A DNA stretch of 64,000 bases from Bradyrhizobium lablabi (GTDB lineage: Bacteria; Pseudomonadota; Alphaproteobacteria; Rhizobiales; Xanthobacteraceae). This document shows, piece after piece, positions 15,733-23,863 of this stretch. Position numbers and translations under genes: made by a program. Under the pieces are notes generated by a model, which was not told the origin of the DNA, did no database searches, and saw only the letters and a program-made list of their open reading frames with translations. The DNA lies in contig NZ_LT670844.1 of NCBI RefSeq assembly GCF_900141755.1, forward strand, positions 6,978,501 to 7,042,500, read 5' to 3'. Each line of letters opens with the position of its first letter. Position 1 is the first letter of the stretch.

Positions 15733-15975
15733 TTGCAAAAAAAGATCACGCCCATGACCGCCGTGGCCGCAGGCACGCTCCTTGTTCTGTTCCTGCCCTT
15801 CGGGCTTGCGCTCGCCGGGCAGGCGACGATGCCGAAGATGCTGTGTCTAGTCGTAAGCGTTCTGGCGCTTTTGCTCAGTGTCGAGAAATATGCTGCCGTA
15901 TTGCCGTGGTGCATCGGCATGGCGATCGCCGTGATCTCCCTGCGCGCGCGATTTTGCCAGCGCCGGCCGGTTTAG
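15733..15975 (+). CDS. Small three-helix membrane protein
   Basis: 80 residues from a TTG at 15733, or 73 from the ATG at 15754. Predicted membrane helices lie at about residues 9-29, 34-49 and 52-70. It starts eight bases after the previous small ORF, so the two may be cotranscribed. No family recognised. Confidence 0.45.
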   Translation: MQKKITPMTAVAAGTLLVLFLPFGLALAGQATMPKMLCLVVSVLALLLSVEKYAAVLPWCIGMAIAVISLRARFCQRRPV

Positions 15976-16087
15976 GCCTGTCGCGCCTGATCTGAGATTG
16001 TAAAAATAAAAAGACGCGGACGGGAAGGCTTTGCGTCGTGCTTAGTCCCTCATAGTCCCTGCGGAAGCAGGCGCCACATTTTCAGAT

Positions 16088-16205
16088 GTCGTCCCTGCGA
16101 AAGCAGGGACCCATACGCCGCGGCCTCGCAATTTAGCGCGGCGGTTAGACGGCTTTGCAACAACAAACGCTGGTGGTTATGGGTCCCTGCTTTCGCAGGG
16201 ACGAC
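16088..16205. repeat. 118-bp MITE-like element with 27-bp perfect inverted ends
   Basis: Bases 16088-16114 are the exact reverse complement of 16179-16205. Each arm is itself a hairpin (GTCCCTGC-GAAA-GCAGGGAC). A 64-base centre separates them. No coding potential is seen. The layout fits a small non-autonomous element or REP doublet. Confidence 0.75.
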
Positions 16206-16250
16206 AAGCGGGGTCACCACCTTCACGTTTCAAACAGCCTGCCATGTTGC

Positions 16251-16328
16251 GACACAGCTTCGTTGCGACACAGCTTCGTTGCGACACAGCTTCGTTGCGA
16301 CACAGCTTCGTTACGACACAGCTTCGCG
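16251..16328 (+). repeat. 16-bp tandem repeat, about 4.8 copies
   Basis: The unit GACACAGCTTCGTTGC starts at 16251, 16267, 16283, 16299 (one change, TTAC) and 16315 (diverging after 12 bases). Copies touch end to end with no spacers, so this is a minisatellite and not a CRISPR array. Confidence 0.9.
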
Positions 16329-16808
16329 ATCTCGCCGCGTGTTTTGCGCGAGGTTTGCTCTGAACATTCCGCCCTCTCAATGAAGAGGGCGCAGGGAATG
16401 CCGGGCGCCCGATGCGCCCGCAGCCGCGCGTGTAGTGTAGTAAACACGCGCGTTAGTCACCACGGTCACACCGGAACAACCCGGCATTCCCCGCGCAATG
16501 GTTTACGGCTTATATCGTGCTCTCCCCGGTGAGCCGGGCTTTCTTGCCACCGTCATCGGCGAAATTGCTTCCGCCAACTTGACACCAGCGTCGGGGTGTC
16601 AGGACCACACGACTTCGCCGTCCGCTTAGGCGCTGTTCGTCAATAGCGCCACCGCGTCCACCGCATCCCGCCGCCCACGTCCGTGACGATCGCGAAACGC
16701 CCCTCGAAAGGAGGCGGGACGGAATTGCTATAGTCCTGTTTCTACCCTGCCGTCAAGAACAATTTCGGAATTTCAGAAATTATTTAAGGTAGCTTGCGCT
16801 GGAAGGAT

Positions 16809-17708
16809 TTACGCGTCGACCAGCGAGACGATCGCCTCCCGGATCCAGCGTTGGCCGCTGTGTCCGTGACTGCGTTCGTGCCACACCATCCCCACGGCGA
16901 ACCCTTCCACGGGGAACGGACAGTCCATCAATTTGAGTTTGGCGGCACGGTCACGTACCAGCCGTTCCGGGACCAGGGCCACAAAGTCCGAGTGCGACAC
17001 GATCTCGGGAACGAACAAGAATGAAGCTGCCGACAGCACCACATTGCGCCGATGTCCGAGCGCAGCGAGAGCGTCGTCCACCGGGGTCACGAAGCCACCG
17101 TCGCCAAGGGACACAATCACATGCTCCAGCTGCGCAAATTCCCTGACCGTGATCCCATCTCGTAGTCGCGGATGATTGCGGCGGCCGATGAGCACATAGT
17201 GCTCGTCGAACAGATGCCTGGTACGAAGACCGGGCGGCGCGGCTTGCGGCGTCATCAGCGCCAAGTCGACATCACCGCGGGCCATCTGTGCATCCAATTG
17301 CGCCATGTCCAGATTGCGCAGCGCCACACGCACTCCTGGCGCCCGCGTCCTGAGTTTCAAGATGAGCGGCTTGACCACCGCTGCCTGCAGATAGTCCGTG
17401 CAGGCGATGGCGACGGTTAGCTTGGCCTTGGCAGCGTCGAAGTTCCTGTGTCTGGCGACCGCGCCGCGAACCTGGTCGAGCGCCTGGCGCAACGGGTCGA
17501 GCAACTCCAGCGCCTTGGCGGTCGGCGTCATCCCCCGCTGTGCGGGAATTAGCAGGGGGTCATCGAACTCATGCCTGAGACGGTTCAGTTGCGCACTCAC
17601 CGCCGGTTGGCTGAGGTGCAGGCGGGTGGCCGCCTTCGTCACGTTCTGCTCGACCAGCAACGTCTCCAGTGTGACCAGCAGATTGAGGTCGAGCCGCTTG
17701 CTATCCAT
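16809..17708 (-). CDS. LysR-family regulator, NodD/LinR-like branch
   Basis: 299 residues from MDSKRLDLNLL at 17708. The winged helix-turn-helix spans about residues 9-65, with the motif TKAATRLHLSQPAVSAQLNR. The effector domain follows. The start DLNLLVTLETLL is typical of the NodD/LinR/PcpR branch, which often controls aromatic-compound genes. It is divergent from the NmrA-like gene at 17857, with about 150 bases between, so it likely regulates that gene. Confidence 0.85.
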   Translation of the reverse strand: MDSKRLDLNLLVTLETLLVEQNVTKAATRLHLSQPAVSAQLNRLRHEFDDPLLIPAQRGMTPTAKALELLDPLRQALDQVRGAVARHRNFDAAKAKLTVAIACTDYLQAAVVKPLILKLRTRAPGVRVALRNLDMAQLDAQMARGDVDLALMTPQAAPPGLRTRHLFDEHYVLIGRRNHPRLRDGITVREFAQLEHVIVSLGDGGFVTPVDDALAALGHRRNVVLSAASFLFVPEIVSHSDFVALVPERLVRDRAAKLKLMDCPFPVEGFAVGMVWHERSHGHSGQRWIREAIVSLVDA

Positions 17709-17856
17709 GGAATGGATAGTAGCCGAACATTTCCATGATTTCAAATATAGCTCAGAGGAGCGCAGACTTCCGAAAGTCGACCTTCGCCCGCTCACCGCTT
17801 GCTTGGCCTTCTTGGTCGCGGCGCGGGCTTTCGCCCCCAAGACCAGGAGAACCAGC

Positions 17857-18843
17857 ATGATCCAAACCGATATCTCCAAACCTTTGATCACCGTTGTCGG
17901 TGCCGCGAGCAAGCAAGGGCGCAGTGTCGCCGGGGCCTTGCTCGACAGCGGGCGCTACCGGGTGCGCGCCTTAACCCGGCGCCGCGATAGCCAGCCCGCG
18001 CAGGACTTGGCGCGGAGGGGCGCCGAAGTCTTGGTCGTGCCCTTGATGCCCGGCATGCAGGTCGAGCTAAGCGCGGCCATGCGCGGCTCGGCTGGGGCGT
18101 TCCTGATGACGCCGCCGATCGCCAAGGTGCCACCTGAGGAACCTGAACTTATCCTCGGCCAGGAGTTGGCCAATGCGGCGGTGTCGGCCGGCGTCGAGCA
18201 CGTGGTTTTCAGCGGGCTCGAAAATGTCGAAGCGCGCACCGGCGGCACCAAATGGGCGCCGCACTTCACCGACAAGGCGAAGGTGGAGGCCTACATTCGC
18301 AGCCTGCCCATTCGCAGCTCGTTCGTGTACCCGGCTTTTTTCTACACCAACATCCTGGAATATTATGTGCCGCAACGCGGGGCCGACGGCCTGACGTTTG
18401 CCATATACTTGCCGCCGCACGTCCCCAATCCGTTCTGCGATCCGCTCACCGCCACCGGACCGGCGGTGCGCGAGATGTTCGATCACCCGACGCAATACGC
18501 CGGCCAAAGCCTGCCGGTGATCGGCGAGGTTCTCACGGCGCAAGACATGGTGGACACGTTCGTACGCGTCACCGGGCAGCGGGCGCACTACGCCTCTGCC
18601 TACGGGCGTGAAGACTTGTTGCGCCATTTTCCAAATTTTGGCGCCGACGAGCATTTCGTGCGCGAATTGGTGGGCATGGTCGAATATGCCGTCGAATATG
18701 GCTATTACGCCCCCGACCGCGACCTGACGTGGAGCAGGAAAATCGATCCACATGCAATGACCTGGGAGCAGTTCCTGAAGCGCAGCAATTGGCAAGGCGA
18801 GTTGCAGACTTTTGGCGCCGCTCCGGAGCTGGTGCCGACATGA
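17857..18843 (+). CDS. NmrA-like NAD(P)-binding protein
   Basis: 328 residues. A Rossmann fold opens with ITVVGAASKQGRSVAGAL, an NmrA-type dinucleotide loop. VEHVVFSGLENVE and FVYPAFFYTNIL match the NmrA/HSCARG family, members of the extended short-chain dehydrogenase superfamily lacking a canonical catalytic Tyr-x3-Lys. These sense NADP/NADPH or reduce quinone-like substrates. It is paired divergently with a LysR gene, which suggests induction by a small molecule or redox signal. Confidence 0.8.
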   Translation: MIQTDISKPLITVVGAASKQGRSVAGALLDSGRYRVRALTRRRDSQPAQDLARRGAEVLVVPLMPGMQVELSAAMRGSAGAFLMTPPIAKVPPEEPELILGQELANAAVSAGVEHVVFSGLENVEARTGGTKWAPHFTDKAKVEAYIRSLPIRSSFVYPAFFYTNILEYYVPQRGADGLTFAIYLPPHVPNPFCDPLTATGPAVREMFDHPTQYAGQSLPVIGEVLTAQDMVDTFVRVTGQRAHYASAYGREDLLRHFPNFGADEHFVRELVGMVEYAVEYGYYAPDRDLTWSRKIDPHAMTWEQFLKRSNWQGELQTFGAAPELVPT

Positions 18844-18965
18844 CGCCCAGAGCGTCAAGGCAGAGCGCCCGCGCCATCGATGCTATCCAGTCCGCGGATC
18901 CCGGCTTTCGCGCCAACGCGCGCCCGGAATGACGGGCTCCAACACAAAAATGACGGGCTTCAGCA

Positions 18966-19005
18966 CAAAAAAGACGCGACGGGAAGGCTCCCGTCGCGTC
19001 CCAAC
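18966..19005 (-). terminator. Rho-independent terminator of the tiny minus-strand transcript
   Basis: GACGCGACGGGA and TCCCGTCGCGTC pair perfectly across a four-base loop (18973-19000). On the minus strand six T residues follow. This is one of the strongest terminators in the window and ends a transcript of about 170 nt. Confidence 0.9.
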
Positions 19006-19064
19006 TTTTGTAACTCGCTGGTCCAGGCGCCGAGAGCGCCCTGGTTGCGAAGCCTTAAGTCGGC

Positions 19065-19109
19065 TTAGCGGGCGATCCCAGCGAGGTGACAGCGCTTGGT
19101 GTAAGACAC
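19065..19109 (-). CDS. 14-residue peptide MSYTKRCHLAGIAR in a stand-alone mRNA
   Basis: A GTG start at 19109 and TAA stop give 14 residues, basic with one Cys and one His. The leader just before it (19109-19126) contains an 18-nt stretch fully complementary to the conserved 3' end of alphaproteobacterial 16S rRNA, far longer than a normal Shine-Dalgarno match. A consensus promoter lies at 19144-19172 and a strong terminator at 18966-19005. The RNA is thus an independent unit of about 170 nt, of which roughly 60 nt after the stop are untranslated. It could be a translated micro-gene, a dual-function sRNA or a ribosome-binding RNA. Function unknown. Confidence 0.65.
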   Translation of the reverse strand: MSYTKRCHLAGIAR

Positions 19110-19143
19110 TGGATCACCTCCTTTCTTTGTTGATGGAAACCCC

Positions 19144-19172
19144 AATATAGACAAGGAATTGCCGTCTGTTAA
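19144..19172 (-). promoter_or_regulatory. Sigma-70-type promoter of the tiny transcript
   Basis: On the minus strand, -35 TTAACA and -10 TATATT are separated by exactly 17 bases. The expected transcription start is near 19137, giving a leader of about 28 nt before the GTG. Confidence 0.75.
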
Positions 19173-19231
19173 GGGACGGGCGGATGAACGGTTGAGGCGG
19201 CCGTTCCGGCGTGTTAGGTGATCGCGGGCAC

Positions 19232-19305
19232 GCGGGTGTAGCTCAATGGTAGAGCAGCAGCCTTCCAAGCTGAATACGAGGGTTCGATTCCCTTCACCCG
19301 CTCCA
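19232..19305 (+). tRNA. tRNA-Gly (anticodon UCC)
   Basis: 74 nt with encoded CCA. The acceptor GCGGGTG pairs with CACCCGC. The D arm has GCTCAATGGTAGAGC. The anticodon loop CTTCCAA holds TCC, and the T arm has GGTTCGATTCC. Confidence 0.95.
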
Positions 19306-19876
19306 ATTTTTCCAAGCACTTCCGGCATTATCAGTTTTCCATTCGGACAAGCGTACTCCTGCTCATTCGGACAAATGTCCGTCTTTTGTTCGCAGAGCGC
19401 GCCGCTTCTTGGCGATGGATTGGAATGAGAGTCTAATTTCTGGAGATAGTTAGAGGGCTGCGTGTGCACGATGTGTGCACTAGGAGATCAAAGAAAATCC
19501 AACGGCAGCCAACGTGAGCGACGTCGAACTGAACGCAATTCAGTGTGGTAGGCCGATGTTTCGAGAGGGCGTGAGCTCTTTAAGTAAGCTTCGGCGAAAT
19601 CGATCTTTACCAACGCTGCTGCAATTCGCGGAATGCGTGGTTATGGAACGACCGCTTTTGGCGCAAAGCGGACATTGGCCAAAGCACCGAAGTCGCCTAA
19701 GTGCCGCCAGAAGCAGTTGTCGACTAAATCCAGACGACGACCTTGGGCGCACCGATAGCCCAGCTCTGGAGGCGGCTTTTCGGGCGGCCTCGAAAGCTCC
19801 GCCGGCTTGGGGTCGCCATTCACGGGGGAAGCCGCGCATGAAGAACCGGACGCCATATGTCCGCGATTGCGCCGCT
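19306..19876. other. Gene-poor stretch after tRNA-Gly
   Basis: No supported gene. It contains CATTCGGACAA written twice (about 19340 and 19368), GTGTGCAC written twice (about 19460-19480), and one copy of a dispersed palindrome at 19648-19677. The sudden change after the tRNA is compatible with an old integration boundary, but no matching tRNA-Gly fragment is seen elsewhere in the window. Confidence 0.5.
19648..19677. repeat. Dispersed palindrome, copy 1
   Basis: ACGACCGCTTTTGGCGCAAA followed by GCGGACATTG: CCGCTTT and AAAGCGG form a hairpin around GGCGC. Related copies are at 24447, 41537 and 63183, and a fifth is split by the group II intron at 34470-36453. Confidence 0.7.
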
Positions 19877-21724
19877 CTATTCGGCAGCGGCTTGTGGCGA
19901 TCGAGGCTCCGGATGATTGGCCAGTTGAGTTAGCTCGGCTTCCTCCAGCGTTTCCTTTTCAAGGAGACGTTGGGCCGTGCGATCGAGAACGGCGCGCCGT
20001 TCCTTGAGGAGATCGAGGGCGCGCTGGAATACTTTCTCCACAATGGCCCGTACCTCTTCATCAACGGTCGCTGCCGTTTTCTCGGCATAATCCCGTTCAT
20101 GCGGAGGCGATGGAAGATCGCGGCCGGTCAGGAATGTGTACGGATCACGATCATAGGCGACGTTGCCGAGTTTGTCGGACATTCCGTAGCGTGTAACCAT
20201 GCTGCGAGCGATGTCGGTGACACGTCGCAGGTCGTCTGCAGCACCTGTCGAAAGATGACCGAATACAATCAGCTCCGCGGCGCGACCACCGAGCGACACG
20301 GCCATCTTGTTCTCCAGTTCCTCGCGCGTCATCAAGAATCGGTCCTCCGTCGGACGCTGAATCGTATAGCCGAGCGCGCCGATGCCGCGCGGGATGATCG
20401 ACACCTTGTGAACCGGGTCGACACCTGGCAGCGCAAGCGCCACGAGAGCATGGCCCATCTCGTGATAGGCGACGATCTCCCGCTCCTTGGGGTTGAGCAG
20501 CCTGTTTCTCTTTTCCAGACCCGCGACGATCCGTTCGACAGCGTTGCCGAAGTCCGCCATCGATGTGGCATTTGCGCTTCGCCTCGTCGCCAGCAGCGCC
20601 GCTTCGTTGACGAGATTAGCGAGGTCGGCGCCGGAAAAGCCCGGCGTCAGTGCAGCCACCTTGTCGGCATCGACGTCGGCTGCAATTTTCACCTTCTTCA
20701 TGTGAACCTGCAGGATCTGCACGCGGCCCTTCTTGTCGGGCCGGTCCACCAGTACCTGGCGGTCGAACCGGCCGGCCCGCAGCAACGCGGGGTCGAGAAT
20801 TTCAGGCCGGTTGGTGGCCGCCAGAATGACGAGCCCCGAACGCGAGTCGAAGCCGTCGAGCTCGACCAGGAGCTGATTGAGCGTTTGCTCCTTTTCGTCA
20901 TGGCCTCCGGCATAGGGACCGATGCCGCGCGCCCGGCCGAGCGCGTCGAGTTCGTCGATAAAGATGATGGCGGGCGCCTTCTGGTGGGCTTGCTGGAACA
21001 GGTCGCGCACGCGCGCAGCACCTACGCCGACGAACATCTCGACGAATTCCGAGCCCGAGATAGAAAAGAACGGCACCTTCGCTTCACCGGCGACCGCCTT
21101 GGCCAACAGCGTCTTGCCGGTGCCGGGCGGGCCCACCAGCAACACGCCTTTCGGCATGCGGCCACCGAGCCGGCCGTAGTCTGCCGGGCTTTTCAGGAAG
21201 TCAACAACTTCTCGCAATTCGTCCTTGGCCTCGTCGACGCCGGCGACGTCTTCGAATGTGACACCGGTGTCGGCTTCGACATAAATCTTGGCCTTGCTTT
21301 TGCCGATCGACATCAGCCCGCCACCGAGGCCCTGTGATTCTGCGAACCGCTTGCCGAGATACCACCAGAGCCCCACGAACAAGAGCACGGGCATGACCCA
21401 CGACAGCAGGTCGCGCAAGAACGTGCTCTCGATTTGGCCGGTGTAGCGGACCCCATACTTGTCGAGTTCGCCTGCGAATTCCGGATCGACCCTCGTCGTA
21501 ACGAATTGCTTTTGTCCGCCGGGCAACGGCTCTTTCAGGGTTCCCTGAATGAAGCGGTCCGATACGCCGACCGTGGCTATCTTGCCTTCGTGCAACAAAC
21601 GTTGAAAGTCGCTGTAGGGGATCGGCGCGATCTGGTTGGCAACCGAGACCGCGTACTGAATCATAAACACCAGAAAGATGGCAGCAATCGCGTATCCGAC
21701 ATTGAAGCGGGTTTGTTTCGTCAT
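19877..21724 (-). CDS. ftsH: ATP-dependent zinc metalloprotease FtsH (accessory paralogue)
   Basis: 615 residues from the ATG at 21724, which has AGGAGG upstream. Two membrane helices (about 9-28 and 105-124) flank a periplasmic domain. The AAA+ domain has Walker A GPPGTGKT (198-205), Walker [10 protein letters not shown] (253-261) and the second region of homology (303-322). The zinc site HEMGH is at 421-425. FtsH unfolds and degrades misfolded membrane and cytosolic proteins. It heads a minus-strand heat-shock cluster and not the usual tilS-ftsH locus, so it is probably an extra, stress-linked copy. Confidence 0.92.
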   Translation of the reverse strand: MTKQTRFNVGYAIAAIFLVFMIQYAVSVANQIAPIPYSDFQRLLHEGKIATVGVSDRFIQGTLKEPLPGGQKQFVTTRVDPEFAGELDKYGVRYTGQIESTFLRDLLSWVMPVLLFVGLWWYLGKRFAESQGLGGGLMSIGKSKAKIYVEADTGVTFEDVAGVDEAKDELREVVDFLKSPADYGRLGGRMPKGVLLVGPPGTGKTLLAKAVAGEAKVPFFSISGSEFVEMFVGVGAARVRDLFQQAHQKAPAIIFIDELDALGRARGIGPYAGGHDEKEQTLNQLLVELDGFDSRSGLVILAATNRPEILDPALLRAGRFDRQVLVDRPDKKGRVQILQVHMKKVKIAADVDADKVAALTPGFSGADLANLVNEAALLATRRSANATSMADFGNAVERIVAGLEKRNRLLNPKEREIVAYHEMGHALVALALPGVDPVHKVSIIPRGIGALGYTIQRPTEDRFLMTREELENKMAVSLGGRAAELIVFGHLSTGAADDLRRVTDIARSMVTRYGMSDKLGNVAYDRDPYTFLTGRDLPSPPHERDYAEKTAATVDEEVRAIVEKVFQRALDLLKERRAVLDRTAQRLLEKETLEEAELTQLANHPEPRSPQAAAE

Positions 21725-21815
21725 GGTCAGGCCTCCTGATTCCATCCCTGCAATTGCGACGAACGTCCTCAAGCAGTTCACGCCCGCCCCGCCTCCATTT
21801 CAGCGCGGCCCTGCC

Positions 21816-22565
21816 TCATGCTGCGCGGCCTTCACAATCCCGCGCCGTCACAGGCGTCCGTTGCGCGGACGTGCTGGCCTGCGTCTCGTCCAGATCGAAC
21901 AGAGCGTCGATCACCTCGTCCAGACGCGAGGGATCGGTTTGCGGTTCGCCGTTGAAGAGAGCGAGCTCGATCAAATACGCATCCAGCGCCCACCGGCGGA
22001 GAACGTTTCGCTTCTGCACCGGCGACAGATCGCGGTCATGGAGCACATCCTGGGGACTTGCGTAACGCGCCGCAGGACCGCATGCCGGTCCGGGCGTGTT
22101 GTGCATGCCCTCGAGCCCGAGCGTTCGTTCGACCCATTCCAGGCGCCAAGGCCGCACGCCTGACCGAGACGAATTCGCATTGGCGGCGTTCAGGTTTGCA
22201 ACCGGCCGTGCCTCGGGAGTGTCGGCACCTAGCAGATCGTCGGCACCTTGCAGAATGTAACGCAAACCCTGGCGCCGAGCGTAGGCAACGGCCGCGGCTG
22301 CCGACGGGAATGTCAACTCGACCTGCGATAATGTGTCATCGCAACCTGTCCATCCCATGAGCGGCTCGATTAAAGGACGAGAACGAGGCTCGAAGCGCAG
22401 TTTCCAATCGCGCGTGCGCGCTTTTCCCGAAGTCATGGCGGAGCGCGCCGGCTTGCAAATCAGAGCCAACGCATCATCGGGAAACACCGACCGGGTCGAC
22501 GCAGCGCGAGCTGCACCATCCCGCTCCGTCCAGCATTCATGTGCGCTGTTCGTTTCCTGCAGCAT
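21816..22565 (-). CDS. NDUFS4-like domain fused to a small helical domain
   Basis: 249 residues from MLQETNSAH at 22565. Residues about 30-104 resemble the ETC complex I 18-kDa subunit (NDUFS4) family: ICKPARSAMTSGKARTRDW, EPLMGWTGCDDTLSQVELTF and the YARRQGL segment. A linker follows, then residues about 166-227 form a helical domain (DVLHDRDLSPVQKRNVLRRW, LDEVIDALFDLD) that is also found in the 126-residue protein at 23864. True NDUFS4 is about 100 residues and lies with complex I genes, so this is a repurposed domain. It sits between ftsH and two hsp20 genes; a role as an adaptor or stress-specific factor is inference. Confidence 0.75.
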   Translation of the reverse strand: MLQETNSAHECWTERDGAARAASTRSVFPDDALALICKPARSAMTSGKARTRDWKLRFEPRSRPLIEPLMGWTGCDDTLSQVELTFPSAAAAVAYARRQGLRYILQGADDLLGADTPEARPVANLNAANANSSRSGVRPWRLEWVERTLGLEGMHNTPGPACGPAARYASPQDVLHDRDLSPVQKRNVLRRWALDAYLIELALFNGEPQTDPSRLDEVIDALFDLDETQASTSAQRTPVTARDCEGRAA

Positions 22566-22633
22566 CGTCGCCTCACGATCAAAAGACGAGGCGGGAGCCG
22601 GGTGGCTCCCGCGCATGGCCTTAACCTTGGCGC

Positions 22634-23134
22634 TTATTTGCCGTTGACCGCGATACGCTTCACCTTCTCCTGCGCCTTGGCCGACTTCGGCAAGGTCACG
22701 GTCAGCACGCCGCTCTTGAACGAGGCATTGACATTGTCCGCCTCGATATCGTCGACCGGGATGCGCCGCTCGAACCGGCCATAGTAGCGCTCGCTGAAGA
22801 GCCGGTCCTTGTCCTCAGTCTCGGCCCTCTTCTCGCCTTTGATGACGAGAACGCCGTTCGCGAGTTCGACGCCGACATCTTTCTCCTCAAGGCCGGGCAA
22901 TTCCGCCGTGACCTTGACCTCCTTGTCGGTCTCACTGACCTCGATGTCCGGCCATCCGAGCGCGCGATCGAACAAGCGATCGGAGCCGAACGGCGCCACG
23001 TCGAAATCGCGGAAGACGTTATCGAACACGCGGTTCATTTCACGGTGCAGCTTCAGCAAGGGATTTGCTTTTTCGCCGCGGTGTACCGCAACGTTGCGGC
23101 CACGATTCCATGGGATGAGATCTCTGATAGTCAT
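22634..23134 (-). CDS. Small heat-shock protein Hsp20 (class A-like)
   Basis: 166 residues from MTIRDLIPWNRGR at 23134, with AGGAGG six bases upstream. The alpha-crystallin domain covers about residues 60-160, with AELPGLEEKDVGVELANGVL and the conserved SGVLTVTLPK. It forms oligomeric ATP-independent holdases that bind unfolding proteins. It lies 106 bases after the second hsp20 gene on the same strand, separated by hairpins. The leader has an open ribosome site, unlike the neighbouring hsp20. Confidence 0.92.
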   Translation of the reverse strand: MTIRDLIPWNRGRNVAVHRGEKANPLLKLHREMNRVFDNVFRDFDVAPFGSDRLFDRALGWPDIEVSETDKEVKVTAELPGLEEKDVGVELANGVLVIKGEKRAETEDKDRLFSERYYGRFERRIPVDDIEADNVNASFKSGVLTVTLPKSAKAQEKVKRIAVNGK

Positions 23135-23240
23135 GGTTATTCCTCCTTTCTGGTTTCTGGAAAAGGGGTGCCGTGCGCGGCAGAGCCGCGCGCGGGAAAT
23201 CCCAAACTCGACCGATCGGATTGCGGCCGGGCCGCTCCGA

Positions 23241-23702
23241 TCAGGCCGCCTGGCTGTGCTCGATTTGCTGGAGATCGCTGCCAACGTCGGCGTTGATCGT
23301 AATCCGGCGCGGCTTCATGGCCTCCGGCAACTTGCGCATCAGCTCGATCTGCAGGAGCCCGTTTTCAAACGATGCGCCTGTCACCTCGACGTAATCGGCG
23401 AGGTTGAATTTGCGCCGAAACGGACGTCCCGAGATGCCCTGGAAGAGGTACTCGTGATCGCCGTTTTCTGTCTTACTCCCTTCCACGGTCAGAATGTTCT
23501 GCTCTGCCGTGACGGTGATCTCCTCCGGCTTGAAGCCGGCCAGAGCGAGCGAGATGCGATAGCGGTCCTCACCGACGCGTGCGATGTCGTAGGGCGGATA
23601 GTTGTCCTCGCCCTGCAGCCGGAACGAATCGTCGATGAAGTCGAACAGGCGATCGAAACCGATGGTCGACCGCCGGACGGGGGTGAGATCGAAGTCTCTC
23701 AT
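23241..23702 (-). CDS. Small heat-shock protein Hsp20 (IbpA-like, ROSE-controlled)
   Basis: 153 residues from MRDFDLTPVRRSTIGFDRLF at 23702; an ATG two codons earlier is too close to the GGAGG. It is the IbpA-like bacterial class A form: YPPYDIARVGEDRYRISLALAG, the beta-strand FENGLLQIELMR in place of GVL-type, and a C-terminal IxI-like RRITIN. It keeps aggregating proteins refoldable. A ROSE-like leader precedes it, consistent with heat-triggered translation. Confidence 0.92.
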   Translation of the reverse strand: MRDFDLTPVRRSTIGFDRLFDFIDDSFRLQGEDNYPPYDIARVGEDRYRISLALAGFKPEEITVTAEQNILTVEGSKTENGDHEYLFQGISGRPFRRKFNLADYVEVTGASFENGLLQIELMRKLPEAMKPRRITINADVGSDLQQIEHSQAA

Positions 23703-23800
23703 AGCCATATCCTCCATTTGAGCAACATGGATACAAGGGGCGCCCAAAGAGCGGCCGCCCCGTTGGACTTTGCCGATCCCCGGATGGGCGATCGGCGAAC
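23703..23800 (-). promoter_or_regulatory. ROSE-like RNA thermometer in the hsp20 leader
   Basis: On the minus strand, a GCCGATC..GATCGGC hairpin (23772-23796) and a GGGGCG..CGCCCC hairpin (23737-23761) are followed by TTGCT (23721-23725) that can pair with the GGAGG ribosome site (23711-23715). ROSE elements of rhizobial small heat-shock genes have this order and the short U-U/C-GCU opposite the ribosome site, which melts on heating. A CTTGAC..TAAAT promoter-like pair lies just upstream (about 23804-23832). Confidence 0.65.
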
Positions 23801-23863
23801 CGGATTTAGGTGGCCTGCTTTTGTCGTCAAGAGGGGGGAATAACGATCGCGGCCGGAGACGGC

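Larger units (their letters stand above)
15976..16808. other. Gene-free region with repeats
   Basis: I see no convincing gene in this 0.83-kb stretch. It holds a 27-bp perfect inverted repeat (16088-16205), a 16-bp tandem repeat (16251-16328) and hairpins near 16370-16450 (for example ACACGCGCG-type arms). It looks like a landing place for small palindromic elements. Confidence 0.6.

Noticed and set aside
16251..16328. CRISPR array
   Set aside because: The 16-bp units are contiguous with no unique spacers, and no cas genes are present.
19109..19126. Remnant of a 16S rRNA gene 3' end on the plus strand
   Set aside because: Only 18 bases match; there is no 16S sequence upstream and no 23S or tRNA spacer downstream. 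The minus-strand reading as a ribosome site with promoter, ORF and terminator explains it better.
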